Shown here piece after piece: positions 18,201-25,549 of a stretch of DNA of 35,807 nt. How positions within the stretch are numbered: the stretch's first letter is position 1; every line of letters begins with the position of its first letter. The notes under the pieces were generated by a model. The model did not search any database. It saw only the letters and a list, made by a program, of their open reading frames with translations, and had not been told where the DNA came from. Source of the stretch: an uncultured Bacteroidia bacterium (GTDB taxonomy: Bacteria; Bacteroidota; Bacteroidia; J057; CALLMJ01); NCBI GenBank assembly GCA_938006875.1, contig CALLMJ010000153.1, positions 1-35,807 on the forward strand, given 5' to 3'. Position numbers and translations under genes: made by a program.

Positions 18201-18360
18201 GAGCACCAGGAGGGTGTGGTACTTCTAATTCATTGGATACTGCTATAAATTCACCACAATCCCAAAAACTTGCAGTTGGGGCTACGGTTAAAAAGTAAAC
18301 AATCGTTGCTACTAAAAATACTCCCCAGCCTACATAATCGTTAATTTTTTTATATTCCAT
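15283..18360 (-). CDS. DUF2723 multi-pass membrane protein (GT-C-like glycosyltransferase)
   Basis: The 1025-aa protein starts at ATG 18360 (MEYKKINDYVGWGVFLVATI); a TTG 15 bp upstream is less likely. The N-terminal part has the DUF2723 signature TVAPTASFWDCGEFIAVSNE, with D34 and E37 in the first external loop, as in GT-C enzymes where an acidic loop is catalytic. The PHPPGAPLFLLIGRLFA segment follows. About a dozen membrane helices fill residues 10-360 and 505-610. A soluble C-terminal region (about 640-1025) has a helical, TPR-like tail. The family is nearly confined to Bacteroidota and is linked to protein or lipid glycosylation; CAZy may list it as GT117 (from memory). Its donor is presumably a lipid-linked sugar. 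Confidence 0.87.
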   Translation of the reverse strand: MEYKKINDYVGWGVFLVATIVYFLTVAPTASFWDCGEFIAVSNELEVPHPPGAPLFLLIGRLFAIFAPTSETVAFMINLVSVFSSSFTVLFIFWTITMLGKKIVAPNIENPDKNTTIALMFAGAVGALTCTFLDSFWFNAVEAEVYAMSSFFTAIVVWLMLKWESRSHEPNHLKWIVLIAYLMGLSIGAHLLNLLTIPSLALIYYYKKTEKPTTFGVLTSLFIGAVILAVIQYGVIQITFDIIKSLEIFFTGYETEQGAQHGLGLPFGTGMTLGLATLIGGLVYGIYYSQKTQKPILNAVLVSVLMIYIGYSSYALIFIRSQANPPIDENNPEDVMSMLSYLKREQYGDRPLFYGPMYNARPTEDPIKKGKPIYIKVPGKSRYFLESFRKEPKYPAGSQRFFPRMHSSSHYNSGLFGYSNFVKNKGADPNDPTDDQPTGQENMKFFWKYQVYHMYWRYFLWNFVGRENDIQDADWEDGLIKRPGNNVPDFYKKDETKNHYYFLPLILGLLGLFWHYSRSKKDFLVVATLFFFTGLAIIIYLNQTPSQPRERDYSYAGSFQTFCIWIGLGVLGLKEIFEQNKIKVPVAVQGGLALILVPGIMGAVNWKDHSRAGNYVAPDSAYNLLNSCAPNAILFTNGDNDTFPLWYLQEVEGVRTDVRIVNLSLLNTDWYIDQLKNLKSNDSEPLPISLPLEQYIGERNAFSMFPTQVIEVPVNKEDLVKNGVVKEKDLDLVESPMLWEIKSRNNQYLLKQDLLIKDMIMTNAKQGWKRPIYFAITIPQSSYVNLMDYFQLEGLAYRVVPIKSKGSQYSFGRTDREIMKENLMKKFRFRGLDDPSIFNDANIKRMVGNFRSNFFRLAMSYIEENENLEKELQNPKLDANKKAEIEQIITNNKKEAKEVLDHARKVITDEAVPTESYNLAINARAYLKIGENQSADELIQIAKKRAFDSFTYDKIRFKGRIDPESLDMYACQLIMRAYTESKKFDKLKAFATELSQVTGDPQYEQYVKQFLGNQALVDSALKEME

Positions 18361-18380
18361 TGACAATATTTTCAAGCCTG

Positions 18381-18388
18381 CGAAATTA
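18381..18388 (-). promoter_or_regulatory. Probable -7 box (TAATTTCG, 7 of 8) for the DUF2723 gene
   Basis: One mismatch to TAnnTTTG. The predicted start near 18377 lies upstream of ATG 18360 with a 17-nt leader, and only 2 nt before the alternative TTG at 18375. Confidence 0.35.
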
Positions 18389-18520
18389 GAAACTTTTTAG
18401 ATATAATTACAAATTTTGTTGTCTTCATTTTATAAACTTCCTTTTGTTTAACTTTTTATTATGTTTATAGAAATTCAATTTAGCATAATTGAGGGAAAAT
18501 AAAAGATTAATAGTTTTATT

Positions 18521-18596
18521 TGGGCGTACACCATGGCTGGACGCCCAGTCTCGGGCTGTTTCGTTTACATTGAGCCTAACGAAGTGGGCTTCGTTA
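18521..18596. repeat. Two-hairpin GC-rich intergenic element (GGGCGT family)
   Basis: TGGGCGT (18521-18527) pairs with ACGCCCA (18541-18547) around a 13-nt loop containing CCATGG. TAACGAA (18577-18583) pairs with TTCGTTA (18590-18596) around GTGGGC. The segment is markedly GC-richer than its flanks and shares GGGCGT...CTAACGA with the 12669 element. It lies about 40 bp before the tandem array in the 18376-19192 gene-free interval. Confidence 0.55.
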
Positions 18597-18636
18597 TCGC
18601 TTGGGCATTGCAATGAACTCACTTTGGAACGCTCTT

Positions 18637-19124
18637 CCCCGAAAAATGGTCATTTCGATACGGCTACGCCTATTCAATGACCAATCCTTATGTATATATA
18701 TGCGGTTGTTGAGTAGTGAGAGAAGCGAACGTACCGAAACGCCCGCTTTTCCACGCAAAATGGTCATTTCGGTACGGCTACGCCTACTCAATGATCAATC
18801 CTTATGTATATATATGCGGTCGTTGAGTAGTGAGAGAAGCGAACGTACCGAAACGACCGCTTCTCCCCGCAAAATGGTCATTTCGGTACGGCTACGCCTA
18901 CTCAATGCCCAATCCATATGCGGTCGTTGAGTAGTGAGAGAGGCGAACATACCGAAACAACCGATTTTCCACGAAAAATGGTCATTTCGGTACGGCTACG
19001 CCTACTCAATGCCCAATCCATATGCTGTCGTTGAGTAGTGAGAGAAGCGAACGTACCGAAACGCCCGCTTTTCCCCGAAACATATGCTGTCGTTGAGTAG
19101 TGAGAGAAGCGAACGTACCTAAAC
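18637..19124. repeat. Tandem array of 4.5 imperfect-palindromic repeats (104-114 bp units)
   Basis: Units run 18637-18750 (114 bp), 18751-18864 (114), 18865-18968 (104), 18969-19072 (104) and a 52-bp partial at 19073-19124. Each starts CC(C/A)CG(A/C)AAAATGGTCAT. Each contains a left arm TTTCGGTACGGCTACGCCTA-CTCAATG and a right arm CGTTGAGTAG...CGTACCGAAA. The arms pair over TTTCGGTACG/CGTACCGAAA and CTACTCAATG/CGTTGAGTAG, so every unit can fold as one long stem. Units 1-2 carry TTATGTATATATATGCGG in the loop; units 3-5 have the short CATATGCGG or CATATGCTG. Long open frames cross the array on both strands, but they only translate the repeat. Confidence 0.9.
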
Positions 19125-19147
19125 ATAATTCACCGATAAAAAATAAT

Positions 19148-19176
19148 TTTGTGAACTTGAAAAATTGCTAATTTTG
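19148..19176 (+). promoter_or_regulatory. Promoter of the 19193 gene (TTTG, 17 nt, TAATTTTG)
   Basis: A TTTG -33-like box (19148-19151) is separated by 17 nt from an exact -7 box TAATTTTG (19169-19176). The predicted start near 19180 gives a 13-nt leader to ATG 19193. The promoter sits 24 bp after the last repeat unit. Confidence 0.6.
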
Positions 19177-19192
19177 TGCACCCATAAATTTT

Positions 19193-19789
19193 ATGATAAA
19201 CATTCTCGTTTTCTTTTTTTTAGTATCAATTTTTTACACTAGTTATTCACAATTACAAATGGGTACTTATGTTTCAGACAAAACCAAAGAAATTTTGGTT
19301 ATTCATCATACTGATAGTTTGATACTTTTAAATCCAAAATCAAAAAAAATTTTTATTAAACAAGAACCTTTTTTTTATTTGAGTTCTGATAAAAAAGATA
19401 CATTAAAAATTTCAATAATTGGAGATAAAGAAAAAGATAACTATTTGGGGATTCGTGCTTCTGACAACCCCAAAAGAATGTTTGATTTTTTTGACTCTAA
19501 TACAAAAGCCGCTTATAACTACATGTACTTTCTCAAAGAAAATTTAAATGGTTCATTCACAAGTTTTGAAACTGGTCATAAAATTATTGTAGATGTATTT
19601 AAAAATACTTTCACTTTTAGGATTTCTCCCAAAAAAGAAACTATTTATAAAATTTATTCTATTGATTATCCTAATCATAAAATCATTATTTGGAATGAAA
19701 AAAAACAAAAAGAAGAAGTTATTTTTAAATTAGCTTACCAAAATCTGGTAATTGAATATAAAAACAAAAAATACCACCTTTCTGAATGA
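19193..19789 (+). CDS. Exported protein of unknown function
   Basis: The 198-aa protein begins with a signal peptide (MINILVFFFLVSIFYTSYSQ, cleavage probably after Y-S or S-Q). The mature part is beta-rich and Lys-rich (GTYVSDKTKEILVIHHTDSL, FTFRISPKKETIYKIYSI, HKIIIWNEKKQKEEVIFKLA) with no cysteine and no motif I recognise. It could be a lipocalin-like or other beta-barrel/sandwich periplasmic protein, but that is only a reading of strand pattern. Its last codons overlap the next start by 4 bp (ATGA), so it forms a two-gene unit with the following lipoprotein. Confidence 0.7.
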   Translation: MINILVFFFLVSIFYTSYSQLQMGTYVSDKTKEILVIHHTDSLILLNPKSKKIFIKQEPFFYLSSDKKDTLKISIIGDKEKDNYLGIRASDNPKRMFDFFDSNTKAAYNYMYFLKENLNGSFTSFETGHKIIVDVFKNTFTFRISPKKETIYKIYSIDYPNHKIIIWNEKKQKEEVIFKLAYQNLVIEYKNKKYHLSE

Positions 19790-20985
19790 AAATTTTTGAA
19801 CTTACCTTCAAAACTTTTTATGTTTTGCTGGTAGGAATTTTTCTTACAAATTGTAATACTAAAAAAAATCATTCAACTGAAATATTTCTTGAAAACTATA
19901 TTCGTTCATTACCCAAGCAAGAAAAAAGTGTTTTTCAAAATTATAGAAGGATTTGGATTTATTTAGTGAATACTTTTTCCAACGGAGATATACCTACCCA
20001 TCAAGATTTTAATTCTTTATTTCAATATAATTTAAATGAAGAAAAATTCTTATTAAGAGCTATGTTAGTAAAAGATTCTACTTGGAATCCTTATGCTATT
20101 CATTTTTTAGATACTTGTATTAAACTAAATTATCAAAAAAACAATTACCTGTCTAGTGGATTAAAATTAGATTATAATTATTCTGAAACCGACAGTGGGC
20201 ATAAATACATAAGTCGTTATAAAGGAATTACTCATTTTGCTAATACATCAAAGTATGTACAAAAAGAATTTTTCTCTAAATATGTACATGAAATTTATCC
20301 TTTACCATTAATGTTAGACTTTACTATGCCTAAAAAAGCGAAGTCTTATTTTTGTGTAGATTTTGATGAAGTTCAAGTAACAGATTCCCTTTATAATGAA
20401 TTTGCATTTCAAATTTTGCATCATATTCGTTGGTTTTCTGAACCATTAATTGATACTTTTCAACTAAAAAAGTTTATTCCTTTTCAAGAAAAAAGTATTT
20501 TTTTACAAGAATATTATAGAATTGTTAAACTTCAGCAAATGAGCGAGATGCCTGAAGAAGACTGGCAGCATCGTTCTGTAAGACCGGTAATAGATGCCTT
20601 GATTTTAATTTTATCCAAACAAAATTTTGAAAATCCCAATATTTGGAAAGAATCGGGTTTAAATCCAGAATTAATCCATTTAGGTTTAACTACACTTGCC
20701 AACCAATGGATGAATATGAGCCCTTGGCTTCATCATTATATTTCATCTTCATTACAAAGTATTTTTCATTTTTATCATCCGAATTCTCAAATTGTTTTAA
20801 AACTTCCTTCGGGAAAAAGCAGTATTAGAAGAAAACTCAACGCAGAACCCATTCTCATTTCTCCTATTAAGATTTTATATTCCCATCCTAATCAACCTGT
20901 TAAAGAATTTTGGATTTCTTTGCCTATTACTAAAAATCAATACCCTCAATTGAAAATTATCAAACAGAAAATAATAAGCAAATAA
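19786..20985 (+). CDS. Putative lipoprotein of unknown function
   Basis: The 399-aa protein has a lipoprotein signal peptide: hydrophobic FYVLLVGIFL followed by LTNC, with Cys23 as the predicted lipidation site. The mature part is mixed helix and strand, aromatic-rich, and includes LPLMLDFTMPKKAKSYFCVD, WFSEPLIDTF and EDWQHRSVRPVIDALILILS. No known domain is recognisable. It is translationally coupled to the upstream exported protein, which suggests a joint envelope role. It is convergent with the DUF3298 gene 35 bp away; no convincing terminator is seen between them. Confidence 0.7.
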   Translation: MKIFELTFKTFYVLLVGIFLTNCNTKKNHSTEIFLENYIRSLPKQEKSVFQNYRRIWIYLVNTFSNGDIPTHQDFNSLFQYNLNEEKFLLRAMLVKDSTWNPYAIHFLDTCIKLNYQKNNYLSSGLKLDYNYSETDSGHKYISRYKGITHFANTSKYVQKEFFSKYVHEIYPLPLMLDFTMPKKAKSYFCVDFDEVQVTDSLYNEFAFQILHHIRWFSEPLIDTFQLKKFIPFQEKSIFLQEYYRIVKLQQMSEMPEEDWQHRSVRPVIDALILILSKQNFENPNIWKESGLNPELIHLGLTTLANQWMNMSPWLHHYISSSLQSIFHFYHPNSQIVLKLPSGKSSIRRKLNAEPILISPIKILYSHPNQPVKEFWISLPITKNQYPQLKIIKQKIISK

Positions 20986-21019
20986 GGTTATTTTATTTGT
21001 TTTAAAATTTGAATAAAAC

Positions 21020-22084
21020 TTACTTAACCCAACTTAATGGGTGATTATTTGCTAAATAAGGTTTTAATTCCGAATAAGGGATAAAAACTTCTGGTGCACC
21101 CAGAGAATAGGGTCCGATTTCATAAGGATTATAATGAAAAATAATTCCTCCAAAACTTATCTGAATATTTTCAGGGACAAAAACTTCGTCTAAATTTACA
21201 GCATCTAAATTATTAGTTTTATATTTCTGTTTTAACTTGGTTTTCAATAGAGAAATTAAATTTTTTTCAGAATCATTTTTAAACAATGTTTCTAATGTAA
21301 TCATCTGACCATTCAAAGTGTTATAATTAGTATGCCAAGTTCCATAAGTACCATGGGCACCACCATTATAAGCATACATGCTATTTCTATAACTCAGAAT
21401 ATTATTTTGATTAAATACGGGGTAACCTAATTGAGAATTTTCCCAGATACAAGTAAAAGGTGCGTTATCACACATTTCTTTTTCATTTGCTATAAAACCT
21501 TCATAGTCACTTCTTAACCTCTCAAATTCTTTTTTAAATTCTGATTGAATAGAATTTTCATTCAAATCTTTAGTTTTGAGATTGATATCAGATAAAATAG
21601 AATCACAAATGGTTTTTAATATATTACTAGCTTTATTAGGATTCAAATTAGGAAAAGGAAAATATAAACATAAATAATTTTTTAGTCCATAATCCTTAGA
21701 AACTTGATATTCATCTTTCATTTCTACATTTTTGAGTTTTAAACCTGAATGATAATTTTCTGTTAAATTTACATTGAATTTTTTGGCTTGATGAAACCAA
21801 GTTCCAGTTAGTTGATTTCCAGATACTTTTATTTCCCAATTACCAGTTTCATTATTATTCAAGTCATATTCTTTAAGTTTCCAAACTCCATTTTCTTCTC
21901 TACCCGATAAATTCAAAGGTTGACCTTGTGAATAATAAAAATAAGACCCTCTTATATCCTCAGAAGTTTTAAGAATATCCATAGAAACTTTCATATCGGT
22001 ACCGATTGTCCCCTCAAAATGATAATACTGGGCAGATAACCACTGAAATAAACTGACCAAAAATAAAGTGTTATATTTTTTCAT
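21020..22084 (-). CDS. DUF3298 (RsiV-like) domain exported protein
   Basis: The 354-aa protein has a signal peptide (YNTLFLVSLFQWLSAQ). Residues 20-115 are a beta-rich N-terminal part with the repeated GxWxxxxxGNxLTGTW pattern. The C-terminal half is DUF3298/RsiV-like: YNGGAHGTYGTWHTNYNTLN, a helical LLKTKLKQKY segment, then FHYNPYEIGPYSLGAPEVFI and PYSELKPYL. In Bacillus RsiV this domain binds lysozyme, but in Bacteroidota it mostly appears in exported proteins of unknown role. There is no anti-sigma domain or adjacent ECF sigma gene here, so an anti-sigma role is not supported. The start overlaps the fmt stop by 4 bp, so it is translated from the fmt message. Confidence 0.82.
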   Translation of the reverse strand: MKKYNTLFLVSLFQWLSAQYYHFEGTIGTDMKVSMDILKTSEDIRGSYFYYSQGQPLNLSGREENGVWKLKEYDLNNNETGNWEIKVSGNQLTGTWFHQAKKFNVNLTENYHSGLKLKNVEMKDEYQVSKDYGLKNYLCLYFPFPNLNPNKASNILKTICDSILSDINLKTKDLNENSIQSEFKKEFERLRSDYEGFIANEKEMCDNAPFTCIWENSQLGYPVFNQNNILSYRNSMYAYNGGAHGTYGTWHTNYNTLNGQMITLETLFKNDSEKNLISLLKTKLKQKYKTNNLDAVNLDEVFVPENIQISFGGIIFHYNPYEIGPYSLGAPEVFIPYSELKPYLANNHPLSWVK

Positions 22085-23010
22085 AAATGATAAATATCGT
22101 TGTTTTTAAAATGACCATTGATAAAATCTGTAGCATGAACTTTGGATTTTCCTTCTAATTGTAATTCTTTTATTATCAAGAGTTTTTTATTACCACAAAC
22201 TATACAAAGTTTTTTATTTTGGACAAACATAGTGCCAGTTTCTAATTCCGAACTTATTTCTGATAACTCAGTTTGAAAAATTTTTAATTTTTTTTTAGAA
22301 AAAATAGTCCAAGCAGTGGGATAAGGAGAAAGACCTCTTACCAAATTATGAATTTGAATGTCTGATTGATTCCAAAAAATTTGCGTATTTTCATTATTTA
22401 ATTTGGGTGCATGATGTTTATAAAGTGATATATCTTGAGGATAAGGAACAATAGATTGGTTTTCAATTTTTTGTATTGTTTCTAATAAAAGTTCTGCACC
22501 CAGATACATAAGTTTATCGTGTAAAATTCCAGCATTCCAATTAGGTTGAATATCTATAGATTTTTGAAGTAAAATTTTTCCAGTATCAATTTCTTTTTCA
22601 ATAAAAAAAGTAGTTACGCCAGTTTGAGTTTCTCCATTAATGATTACCCAATTAATCGGAGCAGCACCTCTATAATCAGGTAATAAAGAAGCATGAACAT
22701 TTAAAGTTCCCAATTTTGGAAAAGACCATACTTTTTCAGGTAACATTCTAAATGCAACCACAACTATAATATCGGGATTATAATAATTTAATTGTTCATA
22801 AAATTCGTCGGATTTTAAATAAGTAGGTTGAAGAATAGGCAGTTCATACTTTGAAGCAAACTTTTTAACTTCTGACTCTGAAACTTTTAGTCCCCTACCC
22901 GTAGGCTTATCTGGAGCAGTAACAACTGCAACAACAGAATATGAATTATCTAATAAAATTTTTAAGCTAGGGATAGCGAAGCCGGGCGTCCCCATAAACA
23001 TTATTTTCAT
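22081..23010 (-). CDS. fmt: Methionyl-tRNA formyltransferase
   Basis: The 309-aa protein (MKIMFMGTPGFAIPSLKIL) has the family's formyl-tetrahydrofolate binding domain. It includes NVHASLLPDYRGAAPINWVI with the catalytic Asn and His, and EIDTGKILLQ with the catalytic Asp. A smaller C-terminal OB-like domain binds tRNA (LSPYPTAWTIF, KVHATDFINGHF). The enzyme formylates the Met of initiator tRNA. A longer frame starts 33 bp upstream (MRIKNLYFCSL), but it precedes the predicted transcription start, and the 23010 ATG gives the canonical N-terminus, so I use 23010. The DUF3298 gene is coupled downstream. Confidence 0.94.
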   Translation of the reverse strand: MKIMFMGTPGFAIPSLKILLDNSYSVVAVVTAPDKPTGRGLKVSESEVKKFASKYELPILQPTYLKSDEFYEQLNYYNPDIIVVVAFRMLPEKVWSFPKLGTLNVHASLLPDYRGAAPINWVIINGETQTGVTTFFIEKEIDTGKILLQKSIDIQPNWNAGILHDKLMYLGAELLLETIQKIENQSIVPYPQDISLYKHHAPKLNNENTQIFWNQSDIQIHNLVRGLSPYPTAWTIFSKKKLKIFQTELSEISSELETGTMFVQNKKLCIVCGNKKLLIIKELQLEGKSKVHATDFINGHFKNNDIYHL

Positions 23011-23017
23011 TAAGCTA

Positions 23018-23025
23018 CAAAAATA
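23018..23025 (-). promoter_or_regulatory. -7 box (TATTTTTG) nearly abutting fmt
   Basis: Exact TAnnTTTG on the minus strand, with TTTG 15 nt further upstream (23041-23044). The predicted start near 23014 leaves about 4 nt before ATG 23010 and excludes the longer fmt frame. Confidence 0.6.
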
Positions 23026-23156
23026 TAAGTTTTTTATTCTCAAAGAAACGAAGTTTTCAATTCTTTTAAATAAGAAACTTATAAATGAAGAGCTTTTAGA
23101 ATTAATTAAGAAAATACTTCTATATATTAGTTCAAAAGCTCTAAAATTCAGTAAAA

Positions 23157-23822
23157 TTAATTACAAGTGTCCTTGTAGATAAACAAATAATCATAAATGG
23201 ATTTTGCAGCCTCTTCTTTGAAATCTTTTTTTAATTTTCCGTTATCATAAGAAGTTTTGACGGTGTTAGCAATTTTGTATACATTACACCACAAATCCCT
23301 GTCATATAAATAAGTTTGGCAAGCAATAATGGCATAAACCAGATTAACCGCATAAGAAAAATCTTTTTCTTTTTCATTATTTTTCTCATAAGCCATGAAT
23401 GCTATGTCGTAAGCAGTAACAACATCAAAATAGTTATCCATTGCAAGGCAATAAGCGTAGATAATTAAATCATAAGAATTAGCTTTTGCTAGAAACTGTT
23501 CTTCATTATTTACTTTATATTTTGCGATGAATGTTTTCAACAAACCAGCAGCATTGCTTAACCCATCAATATTCCATCCATTTGCATTAATTAAAGACAA
23601 TCTTTCAGCAACAGGATTATTAGAATTTACCAAATAATCATATTCTTTTTGAGTAAATTTTTGATCGCCTGCTTTACTTTTTTTCAAAACTTCTGCTATA
23701 ATAGGAACATTTTTGTATGATTCAGCCCAGTAAGAAGAGGTAATAGGAGAATCTGCAAAAACTGAAACATTATTGAACAAAATAACTACTAATAAAATCA
23801 AATATAATCTGAAATTTTTCAT
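23157..23822 (-). CDS. Exported protein of unknown function, helical
   Basis: The 221-aa protein has a signal peptide (LYLILLVVILFNNVSVFA, cleavage before DSP). The mature part looks all-helical (FTQKEYDYLVNSNNPVAERL, YDLIIYAYCLAMDNYFDVVT, YAVNLVYAIIACQTYLYDRD) with four scattered cysteines that might form disulfides (C in YAYCLAM, IACQTY, DLWCNV and the C-terminal DTCN). I do not recognise a family. An inverted pair AGAGCTTTT / AAAAGCTCT (23089-23097, 23134-23142) lies beyond the stop codon, with a long loop, and is too weak to call a terminator. Confidence 0.65.
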   Translation of the reverse strand: MKNFRLYLILLVVILFNNVSVFADSPITSSYWAESYKNVPIIAEVLKKSKAGDQKFTQKEYDYLVNSNNPVAERLSLINANGWNIDGLSNAAGLLKTFIAKYKVNNEEQFLAKANSYDLIIYAYCLAMDNYFDVVTAYDIAFMAYEKNNEKEKDFSYAVNLVYAIIACQTYLYDRDLWCNVYKIANTVKTSYDNGKLKKDFKEEAAKSIYDYLFIYKDTCN

Positions 23823-23933
23823 AACATTACAAAAAAAATATTTTTTTTAATTTACAAAAAAACACCTAAATTACTTTAGCTACCGCATAAACAATAAAAC
23901 AATTAAATGTGCATTAAATAAACAATAAAAATC

Positions 23934-24182
23934 TTATTTTTTCTTGCCATAGCGAGAGAAAAATTTATCCACTCTACCAGCAGTATCCACAAATTTTTGT
24001 TTTCCGGTAAAAAATGGATGAGATTTACTGGATATATCCAATTTTATCAATGGATATTCATTACCATCTTCCCATACTATGGTTTCTTTGGTTTTTGCAC
24101 AAGACTTGCCTAAAAAAGCAAATTCACAAGATGTATCCTTGAAAACAACGAATCTATAATCAGGATGTATGTCTTTTTTCAT
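23934..24182 (-). CDS. rpmE2: 50S ribosomal protein L31 type B
   Basis: The 82-aa protein opens with [16 protein letters not shown] and has [20 protein letters not shown] near the C-terminus, the L31 signature. It is longer than L31 type A and has an insert ([20 protein letters not shown]). The zinc-binding CxxC of type A is absent; only isolated cysteines 19 and 28 occur. This is the type B, zinc-independent form that in many bacteria replaces the zinc form under zinc limitation. No Zur box is evident, and the window shows no type A partner, so it may be the sole L31. It has its own perfect -7 box. Confidence 0.95.
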   Translation of the reverse strand: MKKDIHPDYRFVVFKDTSCEFAFLGKSCAKTKETIVWEDGNEYPLIKLDISSKSHPFFTGKQKFVDTAGRVDKFFSRYGKKK

Positions 24183-24201
24183 TTTTCTTTTTTTAAGTTC
24201 G

Positions 24202-24209
24202 CAAAATTA
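24202..24209 (-). promoter_or_regulatory. Bacteroidota -7 box (TAATTTTG) for rpmE2
   Basis: Exact TAnnTTTG on the minus strand, with TTTG on the same strand at 24230-24233, 20 nt upstream. The predicted leader is 16 nt. Confidence 0.65.
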
Positions 24210-24358
24210 CTTATAAAAATTATAAATGCCAAATTTTTTTTAAAAAATTGTTCGTTGATTTAAAAATGCAAATGTTGAATATCAAAATTCCCACAACTCT
24301 TAAAATCTCATTGTGGTTTTGTGTATAAAATCTTAACTTTTGGCATTAAAATTGAAAT

Positions 24359-24366
24359 TAATTTTG
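24359..24366 (+). promoter_or_regulatory. Bacteroidota -7 box (TAATTTTG) for the WG-repeat gene
   Basis: Exact TAnnTTTG, with TTTG at 24339-24342, 16 nt upstream. The predicted start near 24370 gives a leader of about 13 nt to ATG 24383. It is divergent from the rpmE2 promoter in a 200-bp interval. Confidence 0.65.
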
Positions 24367-24382
24367 AAAAAAATTATTCAAT

Positions 24383-25498
24383 ATGATAAAACAATCGTTG
24401 TTAAGTTTCATTTTATTAGGGTTATTTTCTGTAATAAATGCACAAAATTCTAATGAAGACATATTAATCCCGTTTAGAAAAGGCACAAAATGGGGCTTTG
24501 TGGATAAAAATAAGAAAATAGTATTAGAGCCTAAATTTGAAAATTTATGGTATTTACAAGAAGGTTTAGCTAAAGCTCAAAAAGGTTTAAAATGGGGTTT
24601 TGTCGATAAATTTGGAAAAACAGTAATTAAATTTAAGTACGATGCTGCTGACAACTTTTATGAAGGCTTAGCTTTGGTAAAAAGTTCCGGTATAGATGAT
24701 GAAGATATGGAAGAGGAAGATGTTTCTGAAATGTGTGGTTTTGTAGATAAAACGGGTAAAGAAGTAATTTTATTAAAATATGAAGATGCAGTTAGATTTT
24801 ATGAAGGCTTTGCGGCTGTAAAATCAGGAGGAAAATGGGGGTTTATCGATAAAATGGGTAAAGAAATCGTACCCTGTAAATATACTTACGGATTTCAATT
24901 TAGTGATGGAATGGCAAGAGTAAAACAAGGAAAAAAATGGGGGTTTGTGGACGAAACTGGAAATGAAGTTATTGCTTGTAAATATGAAGATGCAGGGAAT
25001 TTTTCTAGTGGTTTAGCACCTGTGAAACTTAATGGAAAATGGAGTTTTATTGATAAATCAGGAAAAGAAATCATTCCACCACGCTATGAAGACGCAAGAT
25101 CTTTTAGTGAGGGTTTTGCTGGGGTTAAACTTAATGGGAAATGGGGGTTTATTGATAAATCAGGAAAGGATATTATTTTGTTTAAATATGAAGACGTTAA
25201 ACCTTTCAGTGAGGGCATGGCTGGATTTAAAGAAAACGGTAAATGGGGATTTTTTGATAAAACCGGCAAAAAATTAGTTCATCAAAAATATGATGATGTT
25301 GGGCAGTTTAGTGATGGAATGGCTTCTGTTGAATCCATTAAAGGCAAAGGAGTAGGTTTTATTGACAAAACTGGAAAAGAAGTAATTCCATTTCAATACG
25401 AAAGCCACACCCAATTTACAAATGGAATTGCTTTTGTGAAAAAGAACGATAAAGGTGGATATATCGATAAAAAAGGAACCACTTACTGGGAAGATTAA
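24383..25498 (+). CDS. WG-repeat protein, exported
   Basis: The 371-aa protein has a signal peptide (LLSFILLGLFSVINAQ). The rest is about nine to ten consecutive WG repeats of roughly 33-40 residues: (K/G)WGF(V/I)DKxGKEV(I/V)xxKYEDAxxFxEGxAxVK. One repeat is interrupted by an acidic insert (DDEDMEEEDVSEM, about residues 110-122). The motif builds a beta-propeller- or solenoid-like scaffold and in Bacteroidota is often found in secreted or periplasmic proteins of unknown role. The internal DNA repeats are diverged rather than identical, so recent expansion is not obvious. No catalytic residues are visible; a binding or structural role is inferred. Confidence 0.9.
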   Translation: MIKQSLLSFILLGLFSVINAQNSNEDILIPFRKGTKWGFVDKNKKIVLEPKFENLWYLQEGLAKAQKGLKWGFVDKFGKTVIKFKYDAADNFYEGLALVKSSGIDDEDMEEEDVSEMCGFVDKTGKEVILLKYEDAVRFYEGFAAVKSGGKWGFIDKMGKEIVPCKYTYGFQFSDGMARVKQGKKWGFVDETGNEVIACKYEDAGNFSSGLAPVKLNGKWSFIDKSGKEIIPPRYEDARSFSEGFAGVKLNGKWGFIDKSGKDIILFKYEDVKPFSEGMAGFKENGKWGFFDKTGKKLVHQKYDDVGQFSDGMASVESIKGKGVGFIDKTGKEVIPFQYESHTQFTNGIAFVKKNDKGGYIDKKGTTYWED

Positions 25499-25549
25499 AA
25501 TATTAATGTACAATTTTATATTTATTTTTTCCATTATCATTAATAGTTA

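Noticed and set aside
18425-19126. Several overlapping ORFs of 60-110 aa on both strands in the repeat interval
   Set aside because: They translate the palindromic tandem repeat and show repeated low-information peptides (RSERTETPA-like), with no start context or domain.
21020-22084. Anti-sigma factor (RsiV) as the function
   Set aside because: Only the DUF3298 part is similar; there is a signal peptide and no anti-sigma domain or sigma gene beside it.
22081-23043. A longer fmt reading from 23043
   Set aside because: It starts upstream of the predicted transcription start (near 23014) and adds a non-family N-terminus; ATG 23010 gives the canonical start.
23089-23142. Inverted pair AGAGCTTTT / AAAAGCTCT as a terminator
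   Set aside because: The loop of 36 nt is too long and there is no T-run.
24783-25269. Overlapping ORFs inside the WG-repeat gene on other frames
   Set aside because: They are frame shadows of the repeat and have no starts, promoters or family matches.
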